Positions 57,527-64,000 of a stretch of DNA of 64,000 bases are shown in pieces (position 1 is the first letter of the stretch; each line of letters begins with the position of its first letter). Origin of the DNA: CAVPDE01 sp963702565 (GTDB taxonomy: Bacteria; Desulfobacterota; DSM-4660; Desulfatiglandales; HGW-15); assembly GCA_963702565.1 (NCBI GenBank), contig CAVPDE010000024.1:1-64000 (forward strand). The letters run 5' to 3'. Made by a program: the position numbers and the translations under genes. The notes beneath the pieces were generated by a model. The model ran no database searches, was not told the origin of the DNA, and was given only the letters and a program-made list of their open reading frames with translations.

Positions 57527-58330
57527 ATGGCGCAACACCGGTATCTCATGGAAAGCGAAGAAGAGTCGATCCGGCTGGACCTTAAAACGGATCCCCGAAC
57601 CATTCAAAAACAAGCCCGATGGGCCGGGATCCAGGCTGGACTGAGGGTGGGGGATTTGGGGTGTGGTCCGGGGAAAACGAGCTATTACTTGAACCGACTG
57701 GTTCAGCCCGGAGGATCCACGCTCGGGATCGACATTTCACCGTTAAGAATTGACCACGCAAAGAATCATTACCAGGCCTCTGGGCTGGATTTTGTTGTCG
57801 GCGATATCCGCCAATCGCTTGAGCCCTATGGAGAGTTCGATTTCATCTGGATACGCTTTGTCCTTGAACATCATCGGTCTTCAGGGTTTGAGATTGTGAA
57901 AAACGTCTCTTCCGCCCTCAAGCCGGGAGGGATCCTCTGCCTTATCGATCTGGATTACAATTGCCTGAGCCACTTCGGCCTTTCATCCAGACTGGAGGAG
58001 ACGTTGAAAGGGCTGATGCATCACCTTGAGCAACGGGGTGACTTTGATCCTTACGTTGGGCGTAAGTTATATTCTTTCTTGTACGACCTCGGTTTTGGCG
58101 AAATCCGTGTGAGCCTATCCGCCCATCATCTCATCTATGGCCCGATCAAACACAACGACCTGTTCAATTGGACCAAGAAGGTGGAAATCGCCGCCAAACG
58201 TTCCGGGTATCCTTTCAAGGAATTCGAAGACGGCTTTGAAGGGTTTTATTCAGAGTTTCACTCCTTCTTTCATGATCCTCGGCGTTTCACCTACACACCC
58301 ATCCTCTGCTGCCGAGGGAAAAAAGCTTAA
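57527..58330 (+). CDS. Class I SAM-dependent methyltransferase (paralogue 2)
   Basis: A 267-residue methyltransferase from the ATG at 57527 (MAQHRYLMESEEESIRLDLK), AGGAG 10 bp upstream. Motif I VGDLGCGPGKTSYYL, then LGIDISPLRI, DFIWIRFVLEHH and ALKPGGILCLIDLDYNCLSHF. Clearly a paralogue of 22305-23126, sharing the DLDYNCLSHF segment and the GRKLYS-LYDLG block. It is second in the PP-loop operon, whereas the other paralogue stands alone. Its TAA overlaps the stop of the trpS relic on the other strand. Confidence 0.88.
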   Translation: MAQHRYLMESEEESIRLDLKTDPRTIQKQARWAGIQAGLRVGDLGCGPGKTSYYLNRLVQPGGSTLGIDISPLRIDHAKNHYQASGLDFVVGDIRQSLEPYGEFDFIWIRFVLEHHRSSGFEIVKNVSSALKPGGILCLIDLDYNCLSHFGLSSRLEETLKGLMHHLEQRGDFDPYVGRKLYSFLYDLGFGEIRVSLSAHHLIYGPIKHNDLFNWTKKVEIAAKRSGYPFKEFEDGFEGFYSEFHSFFHDPRRFTYTPILCCRGKKA

Positions 58331-58493
58331 TAGACGAGCCCGACCCTCTTACGCACCAAATCCAGGTTAGGCGCAGCCTTGGCGCGGGCTTTTTCAGCAC
58401 CGGCTTTGAGAATGTCGCGGATCTGACCGATGTCTTTTTCGAGCTGCTTTCGCTTCTCGCAAGCAGGGCGGAAAGACTCCCACATTCGCGTGT
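58327..58493 (-). pseudogene. trpS: 3' relic of tryptophanyl-tRNA synthetase gene
   Basis: Reads MWESFRPACEKRKQLEKDIG, then ILKAGAEKARAKAAPNLDLV and RKRVGLVY before the stop. It aligns with the last 55 residues of the trpS gene at 63448-64000 (MWEYFRPARDKRKQLEKDID ... RKRVGLAY). The catalytic domain is missing; upstream lies the transposase element. A diverged duplicate end, not a gene. Confidence 0.85.
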
Positions 58494-58503
58494 AATGTGT
58501 AAT

Positions 58504-59612
58504 GGGGGACATCCGTAAGTAAATAAATTGCCTGACAAGACTGCCGGCATGCGGTAGGGTATCGAACATGCCTAGATTAGCGCGCCTTGATGCCCCCGGA
58601 GTCCTGCATCACATCATGATACGCGGTATTGAGCGCCGGCCTATTTTCAAGTCTGATCAAGACCGCGAAGACCTCCTAGAAAGACTCTCTACCCTTCTTC
58701 CGGAGACTCAAACAGCTTGCTATGCCTGGACATTGCTGCCTAATCATGCCCACTTCCTGTTTCGTAGCGGACCTGCAGGGATTCCCATGCTCATGAGGAG
58801 GCTCCTTACGGGGTACGCCGTCTCCTTCAACCACCGGCACCGAAGACATGGGCAACTGTTCCAGAACCGTTACAAATCGATTCTGTGCCAGGAGGATGCC
58901 TACCTTCAGGAATTGGTGCGCTACATTCACCTCAATCCCCTTCGAGCCAAGCTTGTAGAAGAAGTCCAAGGATTGAGCCGTTATCCCTACAGTGGGCACA
59001 GCGCCTTGATGGGAAGGATTAAAAGACCATGGCAGGACACGGATTACGTGCTTTCTTTTTTCGGGCAGACGGGAAGAAAGGCGAGAGAGGCCTATGGCAG
59101 TTATGTTGAATCAGGGATTGGTCAGGGTCGCAGGACTGAGTTGACTGGGGGTGGGCTGATCAGGAGCCTGGGGGGATGGGAAAAAGTGAAGAGGAGTCGG
59201 GTAGGAGGCTCAAGCCGTGTGAAGGGAGATGAGCGGATCCTAGGGGACACGGAGTTTGTGCTGTCGATTCTCTCGGAGGCCGAAGAGAGGCTGGAGCGCG
59301 GGTATGAGCTGAAGCGGAAAGGCTACGACCTCAGGAGACTGGAAGAGCGCGTGGAGGAACTGCTGAGGGTTCAGAGGAGAGTCCTATACTCCAGAGGTCG
59401 AACGAAAGAGCAGGTTGAGGCGCGCAGTCTTTTTTGTTACTGGACGGTGCGGGAACTGGGGTTGACTAACACGTCCATTGGAAGGACGCTGGGGATAAGT
59501 CAGCCCGCGGTGGGATACGCAGTAAGGAGAGGTGAAGCATTGGCGAGAGAGCGCCGCTTCTCTTTGGAGCGATAGACTGAATTATAGACTTATTTATTTA
59601 CGGACGTCCCTC
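58504..59612. mobile_element. RAYT-type transposon with inverted ends
   Basis: The transposase gene 58568-59575 is bordered by imperfect inverted repeats of 26 bp, about 21 matching. Left end GGGGGACATCCGTAAGTAAA (58504 onward); right end, read inward from 59612, GAGGGACGTCCGTAAATAAA. Each contains a small GGAC-GTCC palindrome, the kind of foldback end expected for Y1 transposases. It abuts the trpS relic. Confidence 0.65.
58568..59575 (+). CDS. REP-associated tyrosine transposase (RAYT/Y1)
   Basis: A 335-residue single-strand transposase. The Y1 domain has the HUH-type metal motif in LLPNHAHFLFRSG and the nucleophile Tyr in LQELVRYIHLNPLRAK. A C-terminal region of about 130 residues ends with a helix-turn-helix (GLTNTSIGRTLGISQPAVGYAVRRG), as in long RAYT/IS200-like proteins. 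The frame is intact. Such enzymes move short palindromic repeats, so a link to the hairpin repeats of this window is conceivable but untested. Confidence 0.9.
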   Translation: MPRLARLDAPGVLHHIMIRGIERRPIFKSDQDREDLLERLSTLLPETQTACYAWTLLPNHAHFLFRSGPAGIPMLMRRLLTGYAVSFNHRHRRHGQLFQNRYKSILCQEDAYLQELVRYIHLNPLRAKLVEEVQGLSRYPYSGHSALMGRIKRPWQDTDYVLSFFGQTGRKAREAYGSYVESGIGQGRRTELTGGGLIRSLGGWEKVKRSRVGGSSRVKGDERILGDTEFVLSILSEAEERLERGYELKRKGYDLRRLEERVEELLRVQRRVLYSRGRTKEQVEARSLFCYWTVRELGLTNTSIGRTLGISQPAVGYAVRRGEALARERRFSLER

Positions 59613-59768
59613 CGCTGAGGAATTTCCGGATCACATGACCGCGCGAGAAAGGGAGAGATTCCTGAAATCCGGTCAAGGCAGAAAGTGGTTGGATGAATTA
59701 GAGGTCGAGTCGCAGTCCGCCAAAGGCGGATAAAGCAAGCCTTCGCAGGCTTGTGCGCCTCAGGCACA
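59613..59768. other. Short unassigned segment between transposon and second repeat copy
   Basis: An open stretch 59617-59733 reads EEFPDHMTARERERFLKSGQ and on to KWLDELEVESQS, which looks like a scrap of a coding sequence; no start with a ribosome site. An AAGCCT-TCGC-AGGCTT stem lies just after. Not recognised. Confidence 0.35.
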
Positions 59769-59800
59769 TTCAAATCCTGTACCGCCCACCACGACTGAAC

Positions 59801-59834
59801 AAGGGGTTATGCTTCACGGCATACCCCCTTTTTC
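59801..59834 (+). terminator. Terminator, second copy
   Basis: Same hairpin and T run as 54924-54957, now without a tRNA gene in front of it. Confidence 0.65.
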
Positions 59835-59855
59835 TTTAGTGCCGGCAAAGCAGCC

Positions 59856-60023
59856 CTATTCTTTGACCATGGCTTGCCAATAATGCCAACCCGTCGGGCT
59901 GCCGACCACGAATACACCGCCCTGAGGAACCCAGCCCTGCTTTATCAATTTAGTCACTTGGTCTTCGAGGGACTTCTCATAGTTCATGGCATAGACTATC
60001 TTGTATTTCATTTTGTCACTCAT
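59856..60023 (-). CDS. DUF1737 domain protein, copy 2
   Basis: Identical 55-residue product to 54979-55146, with the same ribosome site. Confidence 0.85.
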   Translation of the reverse strand: MSDKMKYKIVYAMNYEKSLEDQVTKLIKQGWVPQGGVFVVGSPTGWHYWQAMVKE

Positions 60024-60098
60024 CGCCTTGTTCCTCCCTTTCATTCAATGTTGTTGACATGACAGTCCCCCACCTCGACCTGTTTCAGGGGCCTTTCT

Positions 60099-61172
60099 TC
60101 ACTCTCGAGCGATTGCCGCCTTCTTGTTCTTTTTGATGTTGTAGAGCATGGTATCCGCCTCCCTCAGAAGGGATTCCGGGTCCGCGACTTTCCGGTCAGT
60201 CATGGAGGAAACACCGAAGCTGATGGAAACCGCAATGACCCTCTCATTGCGGCGCATCGGCTTGTCCCGGAAATGGACCTGGAGGCGTTGCAGAAGCTTG
60301 CTGGCCTCCTGCACAGGCGTTCCCGGCAGGATCATGACAAATTCGTCTCCACCGTATCGGGCGACCACATCACTGTCGCGGGTGATTTCAACCAGCTGAC
60401 TCGCCACATACTTGAGCAAAGCATCCCCGCAATCATGGCCGTGGCGGTCGTTGATGATTTTAAAATCATCCATGTCGATAAAAGCCAGGGACAGAGGAGT
60501 CTTGTATCGCTGGGCTCTTTTGAATTCCCGGTTCAGCACCGTCTCCATGATCCGCCGGTTCAGCAGGCCCGTGAGGGGGTCCCGGACAGCCAGCCACTTG
60601 AGGCGTTCGTGGGCAATGACGTTTGAAAGACAGATAGAAACCTTGACAGCAAGCTGCTCAAGCAACTGCGTGTCCATGCCCGGCCGGTAGCGCAACGGTG
60701 AGAAATCCGCCTGATTCAGGCTTCCGATGATTTCCCCGTGCAGGCTGATCGGTGAAATGGCAAGGGACCGGATGAAGTTCAGTTGTCCCTTGGGAAGCAT
60801 GGGATGAAAGGGGTGGAGATCTCCGTTCAAAAGCAGGGGGGTCGTTCTGTTGTCTGTGAGCCTCAGGAAAGTCTTCCTGTCGATGAGGTTCAATCTTTCC
60901 TTGAGATCTTTGGAAACGGCCAAGGTCTGGACGAGGTCGGAGATCTCGCTCTTGTCGATCAAGGAGATCCAGACACAAGGGATACCGAACTTCTCCCTGA
61001 TTTCGCTCAGGAGACGCTCGAAGAGCCCTTGGAAGTCCAGGATCGAGAGGATGCTGACCTCGATCTCGAAGAACTTCTTCGCGATCTCTTCGTTGTCTCT
61101 GACTCTTTCCAGGATGCGTTCTACCTCGGCAAAATCCCGAAGGTTTCCATCCTGATCTCCCTGTGCCGCCAC
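60099..61172 (-). CDS. GAF-like and GGDEF diguanylate cyclase, copy 2
   Basis: A 357-residue twin of 55222-56292. Residues from ERILERV to the stop are the same, including the GGDEF and I-site. The N-terminus differs (MAAQGDQDGNLRDFAEV against MPTEKEIPEPRDFGDV) yet is still similar at RDF-x2-VERI. It uses a GTG start at 61172 with GAGGGGAGAG just upstream. Different upstream DNA means the two copies may be expressed under different conditions. Confidence 0.92.
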   Translation of the reverse strand: MAAQGDQDGNLRDFAEVERILERVRDNEEIAKKFFEIEVSILSILDFQGLFERLLSEIREKFGIPCVWISLIDKSEISDLVQTLAVSKDLKERLNLIDRKTFLRLTDNRTTPLLLNGDLHPFHPMLPKGQLNFIRSLAISPISLHGEIIGSLNQADFSPLRYRPGMDTQLLEQLAVKVSICLSNVIAHERLKWLAVRDPLTGLLNRRIMETVLNREFKRAQRYKTPLSLAFIDMDDFKIINDRHGHDCGDALLKYVASQLVEITRDSDVVARYGGDEFVMILPGTPVQEASKLLQRLQVHFRDKPMRRNERVIAVSISFGVSSMTDRKVADPESLLREADTMLYNIKKNKKAAIARE

Positions 61173-61452
61173 GCTCTCCCCTCACTCCGGATTCACAACC
61201 AACTGCTGTGTCGCATTTTGTGGACCCTCACAGCCGATTAGCCTCTGCGATGAAGCCTGCCTTAAGCTTCCGCTCGCAGTTTATGTCGCCTCTTCGAATT
61301 CCTGATGCCTATAGTCAGAAATCTGAGGAGCCCTGTCAACAAAAGACTGCCCGGTTTGGTCGGTCACATCTTGAATTGTGAATTGTTAGCTGCTTAGGGA
61401 TCTTCCCATTCACAACGTCCTGTGCCCTTGCCCATTTGTACGCTGCCCCCCG
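61173..61452. other. Intergenic, 280 bp
   Basis: Between the second GGDEF gene and the methyltransferase stop. No gene, repeat or clear signal seen. Confidence 0.4.
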
Positions 61453-62127
61453 CTATCCCGGTTTCATCCAGCGTGCAGCCAGGAATGCCCCTGTTTTGAT
61501 CCCCCTCTCCCTTCCTTCCCTCTCAATCTTCTGAGCAACATCCAAATCATCGGTCTTTTCGAAATGGACAGCGGTTTCGACGATGCCTTCCACAGGTGAA
61601 AGTTCGGCCATCTCTTCAGGGGATCTGAATTGAGCATGCCTGAAAATGGGATGCCCCTTTTTGCCCGCTTCCCCTCTTCGATGTGCCCACGGGCTCAGGC
61701 TGTTCAGGGTGGCTATAACAATGATTCCCCCCGGTTTGGTGACACGGAACATCTCTTCGACTGCGACCTTTGCCTCCTCAATGAACTCGATGGCGGTCAC
61801 GGAGACAGCCTTGTCGAATACGGCTTCTGCAAAAGGCAGGTTCCGCATGTCTCCCTGCACGGGAAGAAAGCGTCGTCCCCTGTTCTTGACCATGGCCCGG
61901 ATAAGCATGGGGCTCGACAGTTCCAGCCCCACCCCTTTCGTGTCCGCTTCAAGGAAATCCGACGTGAACACGCCTGTTCCGCAACCCGCATCCAGAATGA
62001 ACTCTCCTCGTTTGGGTTTCAACATGCGGAGAATAAGCTCGCGCTCATAACCTTTGACCAATCGCCCGACGGGTGTTTCAAACCATTGATCGTATTTCTC
62101 CGGCCAGGGATCAAAAATCTCAGACAT
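61453..62127 (-). CDS. Class I SAM-dependent methyltransferase (UbiE/type 11-like)
   Basis: A 224-residue methyltransferase: EFILDAGCGTGVFTSDFLE (motif I), VGLELSSPMLIRAM, QGDMRNLPFAEAVFDKAVS and MFRVTKPGGIIVIATLNSLS. AAGGA precedes the ATG. Its last 57 residues (SPEEMAELSPVEGIVETAVH...) are matched by a diverged relic at 63251-63421, beyond the SH3-domain gene. Substrate unknown. Confidence 0.9.
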   Translation of the reverse strand: MSEIFDPWPEKYDQWFETPVGRLVKGYERELILRMLKPKRGEFILDAGCGTGVFTSDFLEADTKGVGLELSSPMLIRAMVKNRGRRFLPVQGDMRNLPFAEAVFDKAVSVTAIEFIEEAKVAVEEMFRVTKPGGIIVIATLNSLSPWAHRRGEAGKKGHPIFRHAQFRSPEEMAELSPVEGIVETAVHFEKTDDLDVAQKIEREGRERGIKTGAFLAARWMKPG

Positions 62128-62176
62128 GCTTTTGAATCCTTCCGTGAATGGGTTTGCATAAGGGCATCAAGTCCCC

Positions 62177-62448
62177 ATGAGATTGAAAAACGAATTGACG
62201 CTGAAAGAACAAGAGCTTTCAGGGCAGTTTTTGAAAGCCGGAAGCTCAAATCGGTTTTGGTTATTTTCCCTCTTGGAAGCACATTGGCCGGGCGTTCCCG
62301 CCGTTTTCAGAATCGAATGCTGGGACAGTGGGGAAAGAAATTTAGCGAGGAGAGACCGCTTCTTTTGCCGGAGGTCAGAATCAACCGCAAGGACGTGGTG
62401 GACATAAAAAAGGATGAGGTCCTGTGGCCGGCGAGGAGGTTCGACTGA
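62177..62448 (+). pseudogene. Small gene with apparent frameshift in an A run
   Basis: ATG at 62177 opens MRLKNELTLKEQ... to a stop at 62407, but a better-looking reading lies one frame off: RIDAERTRAFRAVFESRKLK, VLVIFPLGSTLAGRS, then SEERPLLLPEVRINRKDVVD and DEVLWPARRFD to a stop at 62448. Adding one A to the AAAAA run near 62186-62190 joins ATGAGATTGAAA to this frame (MRLKKRIDAER). Not a recognised family; the hydrophobic/basic strand pattern could suit a small beta-barrel protein. Confidence 0.45.
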
Positions 62449-62462
62449 ACGGAAAATACATT

Positions 62463-63131
62463 TCATGAATAGAGGGATCGTTTTTTCTTTTGCTGCCGTC
62501 CCGCAATCCCGCCGATCAACAGTCCGCACAAAAGCACGAGCGCTCCACTCAAGAACCACCTGTTCTGTTCTGAGGATTTTAGGGCTTCATTTTCCGCAGC
62601 TACCTTGCTTAGCTCGCTCTGGATTGCTTTCAACTCCTTTTCAGTAGCCTCATGGATGGTTTTCAGTTTCAGATATCCTTCAGCCCCTTTCTTGAGCTCC
62701 AGATATTCCTTCTTCACCGCCTCAAGTTCCTGAGTCTTTTGTTTGAGCTCTGCGGCAAGACCTTGACGCTGTTGAGACTCATCCGCGAGATCCTTTTGAA
62801 ATCGATTGAGCTTCGCATTCAGATTCGCTGAATCTTCTTGCAGCTTTTTGGCTTGAACTTCCCATGGAAGGCGGGTGACCAGATATCGACTCATGACCCA
62901 ACCTTCCTTGCCATCGTCTAAAGCTTTGACCTGGCTCCATTCCCCCCGGGTCTCCAGCACCTCAAGTGGGCGGCCGGAAAAGAGCATAGCAATGATTTTG
63001 TTTTCGTTGCTTGGGCCCGTGCGGAGTGTGATTTCAAAGGAGTCCGTAACATACGCTTTTGCCGCCCAGCCCTGCTGTGCTATGCCCAAAAACCCTGCCA
63101 TAACCAAAGCCATCATCCCCAGTGTCTTCAT
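62463..63131 (-). CDS. TIGR04211-type SH3 domain protein
   Basis: A 222-residue envelope protein. Signal peptide (MKTLGMMALVMAGFLGIAQQGWA), bacterial SH3 domain (about 25-90: ITLRTGPSNENKIIAML, VKALDDGKEGWVMSRYL), long coiled coil (about 95-190) and one C-terminal membrane helix (FLSGALVLLCGLLIGGIAG) with a basic KKKR end. This layout matches TIGR04211 proteins as I recall them. Periplasmic, anchored in the inner membrane; likely cell-wall associated. Confidence 0.85.
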   Translation of the reverse strand: MKTLGMMALVMAGFLGIAQQGWAAKAYVTDSFEITLRTGPSNENKIIAMLFSGRPLEVLETRGEWSQVKALDDGKEGWVMSRYLVTRLPWEVQAKKLQEDSANLNAKLNRFQKDLADESQQRQGLAAELKQKTQELEAVKKEYLELKKGAEGYLKLKTIHEATEKELKAIQSELSKVAAENEALKSSEQNRWFLSGALVLLCGLLIGGIAGRQQKKKRSLYS

Positions 63132-63250
63132 TTCCCGCCCCCCGATCTATCTTCCATGGGTAAAAATCTTCTCCCCTGCTGAGCCGCTTTTGCCCGATAC
63201 CTGTCCAAGTCCTTTTTCACACAAGCGCAGTGAAGCGAAAGGTGAAGCCG

Positions 63251-63421
63251 CTATCCTGGTTTTATCCAGCGCACTGCCAGGAAGCCCGTGTTCAGCCCCC
63301 TCTCCCTTCCCTCCTTTTCCGCCTTCTGAGCCAGGTCCGGAGCGTCGGTTTTTTGGAAATGGATCGCCGTTTCGATAATGCCTTCCACGGGTGAAAGTGC
63401 GGCAATCTCTTCAGGCGCTCT
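63251..63421 (-). pseudogene. 3' relic of a methyltransferase gene
   Basis: RAPEEIAALSPVEGIIETAI, then KEGRERGLNTGFLAVRWIKPG before the stop, aligning with the C-terminus of the methyltransferase at 61453-62127 (SPEEMAELSPVEGIVETAVH ... KPG). No 5' part: the trpS stop lies 27 bp upstream. A truncated, diverged duplicate. Confidence 0.8.
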
Positions 63422-63447
63422 CAGGAGGTTGCAGAAGAGGCGCGGCC

Positions 63448-64000
63448 TTAATAGGCGAGGCCGACCCGTTTGCGCACCCGGTCCAGGGTGGGAGCGGCTT
63501 TGGCGCGGGCCTTTTCTGCGCCTGACTTGAGAATGCCGTGGATCTGGTCGATGTCTTTTTCGAGTTGCTTGCGCTTGTCGCGGGCCGGACGAAAATACTC
63601 CCACATGCGCGCAAAAAGCGCTTTCTTCACGTCGCTGTACTTGACCCCGCCCTTGCGGTAGCGCGCCGCCAGTTCCGACTTTTCCTCCTCGTTCAGAAAC
63701 AGGGAAATATTGATGAAGACATTGCACTTTGCGGGGTCTTTGGGCGCCGCTATGGGAGTGGCATCCGTGACAATGCGCGCGATCTTGTTCTTGAGCTCTT
63801 TTTCTTCGCAAAAGATCTCAATGGTGTTGTCATAGGACTTGCTCATCTTGCGGCCGTCGATTCCGACCACCAGGGGGATGTTAGGGTTTATTTCGGCCTC
63901 CGGCACCACAAAGGTGTCCCCAAAGGTGGCGTTGAACCGGATGGCGATGTCCCGCGTGATCTCCAGATGCTGCTGCTGATCCTTTCCCACCGGGACCCGT
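63448..64000 (-). CDS. trpS: Tryptophanyl-tRNA synthetase (5' part beyond window)
   Basis: C-terminal 184 codons of a class I aminoacyl-tRNA synthetase. VGKDQQQHLEITRDIAIRFN and the KMSKS motif in IDGRKMSKSYDNTIEIF place it in the TrpRS family; the anticodon-binding helices end at RKRVGLAY. The frame continues through the right edge. Its last 55 codons have a relic at 58327-58493. Confidence 0.95.
   Translation of the reverse strand, partial: RVPVGKDQQQHLEITRDIAIRFNATFGDTFVVPEAEINPNIPLVVGIDGRKMSKSYDNTIEIFCEEKELKNKIARIVTDATPIAAPKDPAKCNVFINISLFLNEEEKSELAARYRKGGVKYSDVKKALFARMWEYFRPARDKRKQLEKDIDQIHGILKSGAEKARAKAAPTLDRVRKRVGLAY

Larger units (their letters stand above)
59769..61124. repeat. 1356-bp direct repeat, copy 2
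   Basis: Second copy of 54892-56247. Its first 23 bases (59769-59791) are the T loop, 3' acceptor strand and CCA of tRNA-Val with no 5' half, so no second functional tRNA exists. Confidence 0.95.

Noticed and set aside
54840..59791. Integrative island at tRNA-Val with attL/attR
   Set aside because: The border at the T loop fits, but no integrase is present and the repeat is 1356 bp long with whole genes. Kept only as a duplication finding.
59769..59791. Second tRNA gene
   Set aside because: Only the T loop and 3' acceptor strand are present; no 5' half.

Overview
This window reads as an ordinary chromosomal stretch of an anaerobic Desulfobacterota-type bacterium (former Deltaproteobacteria), probably a fatty-acid-degrading sulfate reducer or syntroph. 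This is inferred from gene content: an A/V-type ATPase, ETF with three acyl-CoA dehydrogenases, a split B12 mutase with its MeaB GTPase, two thiolases, DUF3786, TIGR04076 and TIGR04211 proteins, and a DHH-CBS-nucleotidyltransferase A-adding enzyme. No 16S gene is present, so the assignment rests on family memory.

Layout. 1-5049 (minus): V-ATPase genes E, DUF2764, A and B (B runs off the left edge) and an unknown gene. 5148-8306 (minus): etfBA and an acyl-CoA dehydrogenase. 8485-12225: a TIGR04076 gene, then a three-gene compatible-solute operon (HAD phosphatase and two glycosyltransferases) resembling glucosylglycerate or mannosylglucosylglycerate synthesis. 12563-13876: a TetR regulator between two 44-residue membrane peptides, with a consensus promoter bracketed by inverted operator-like arms. 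14010-22145 (minus): DUF3786 protein, secretin-like protein, Kef-type antiporter, moaC, moaE-like, hemA, ccsA-like, precorrin-2 dehydrogenase and a radical SAM enzyme. 22305-29231: a methyltransferase, a GAF/adenylate cyclase, a large PilZ protein, and an RNA m5C methyltransferase that looks frameshifted. 29379-39778 (minus): a B12 mutase and beta-oxidation cluster whose mutase has isobutyryl-CoA-mutase-type pocket residues (F91, Q209). 40038-43166: aminotransferase plus GAF histidine kinase. 43315-54709: PBP1A, YifB, rpoZ, dnaJ, DksA-like, A-adding enzyme, scpA, scpB, rluB.

54840-64000 is the rearranged part. A tRNA-Val(CAC) gene is the left border of a 1356-bp segment (T-arm onward, terminator, DUF1737 gene, GGDEF gene) that is repeated, apparently without change, 4877 bp downstream. 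Between the copies lie a PP-loop ATPase plus methyltransferase operon with a consensus promoter, a trpS 3' relic, and a RAYT-type transposase with inverted ends. Beyond are a methyltransferase, a small frameshifted gene, an SH3-domain protein, a methyltransferase relic and trpS (cut by the right edge).

The intergenic spaces carry several unrelated families of degenerate repeats that share one architecture: a short unit reiterated on one strand, a spacer, then its reverse complement. The best candidates for follow-up are the ICM-type mutase cluster, the tRNA-anchored duplication with its PP-loop/methyltransferase cargo, the TetR-flanked twin peptides, and the hairpin repeat families.
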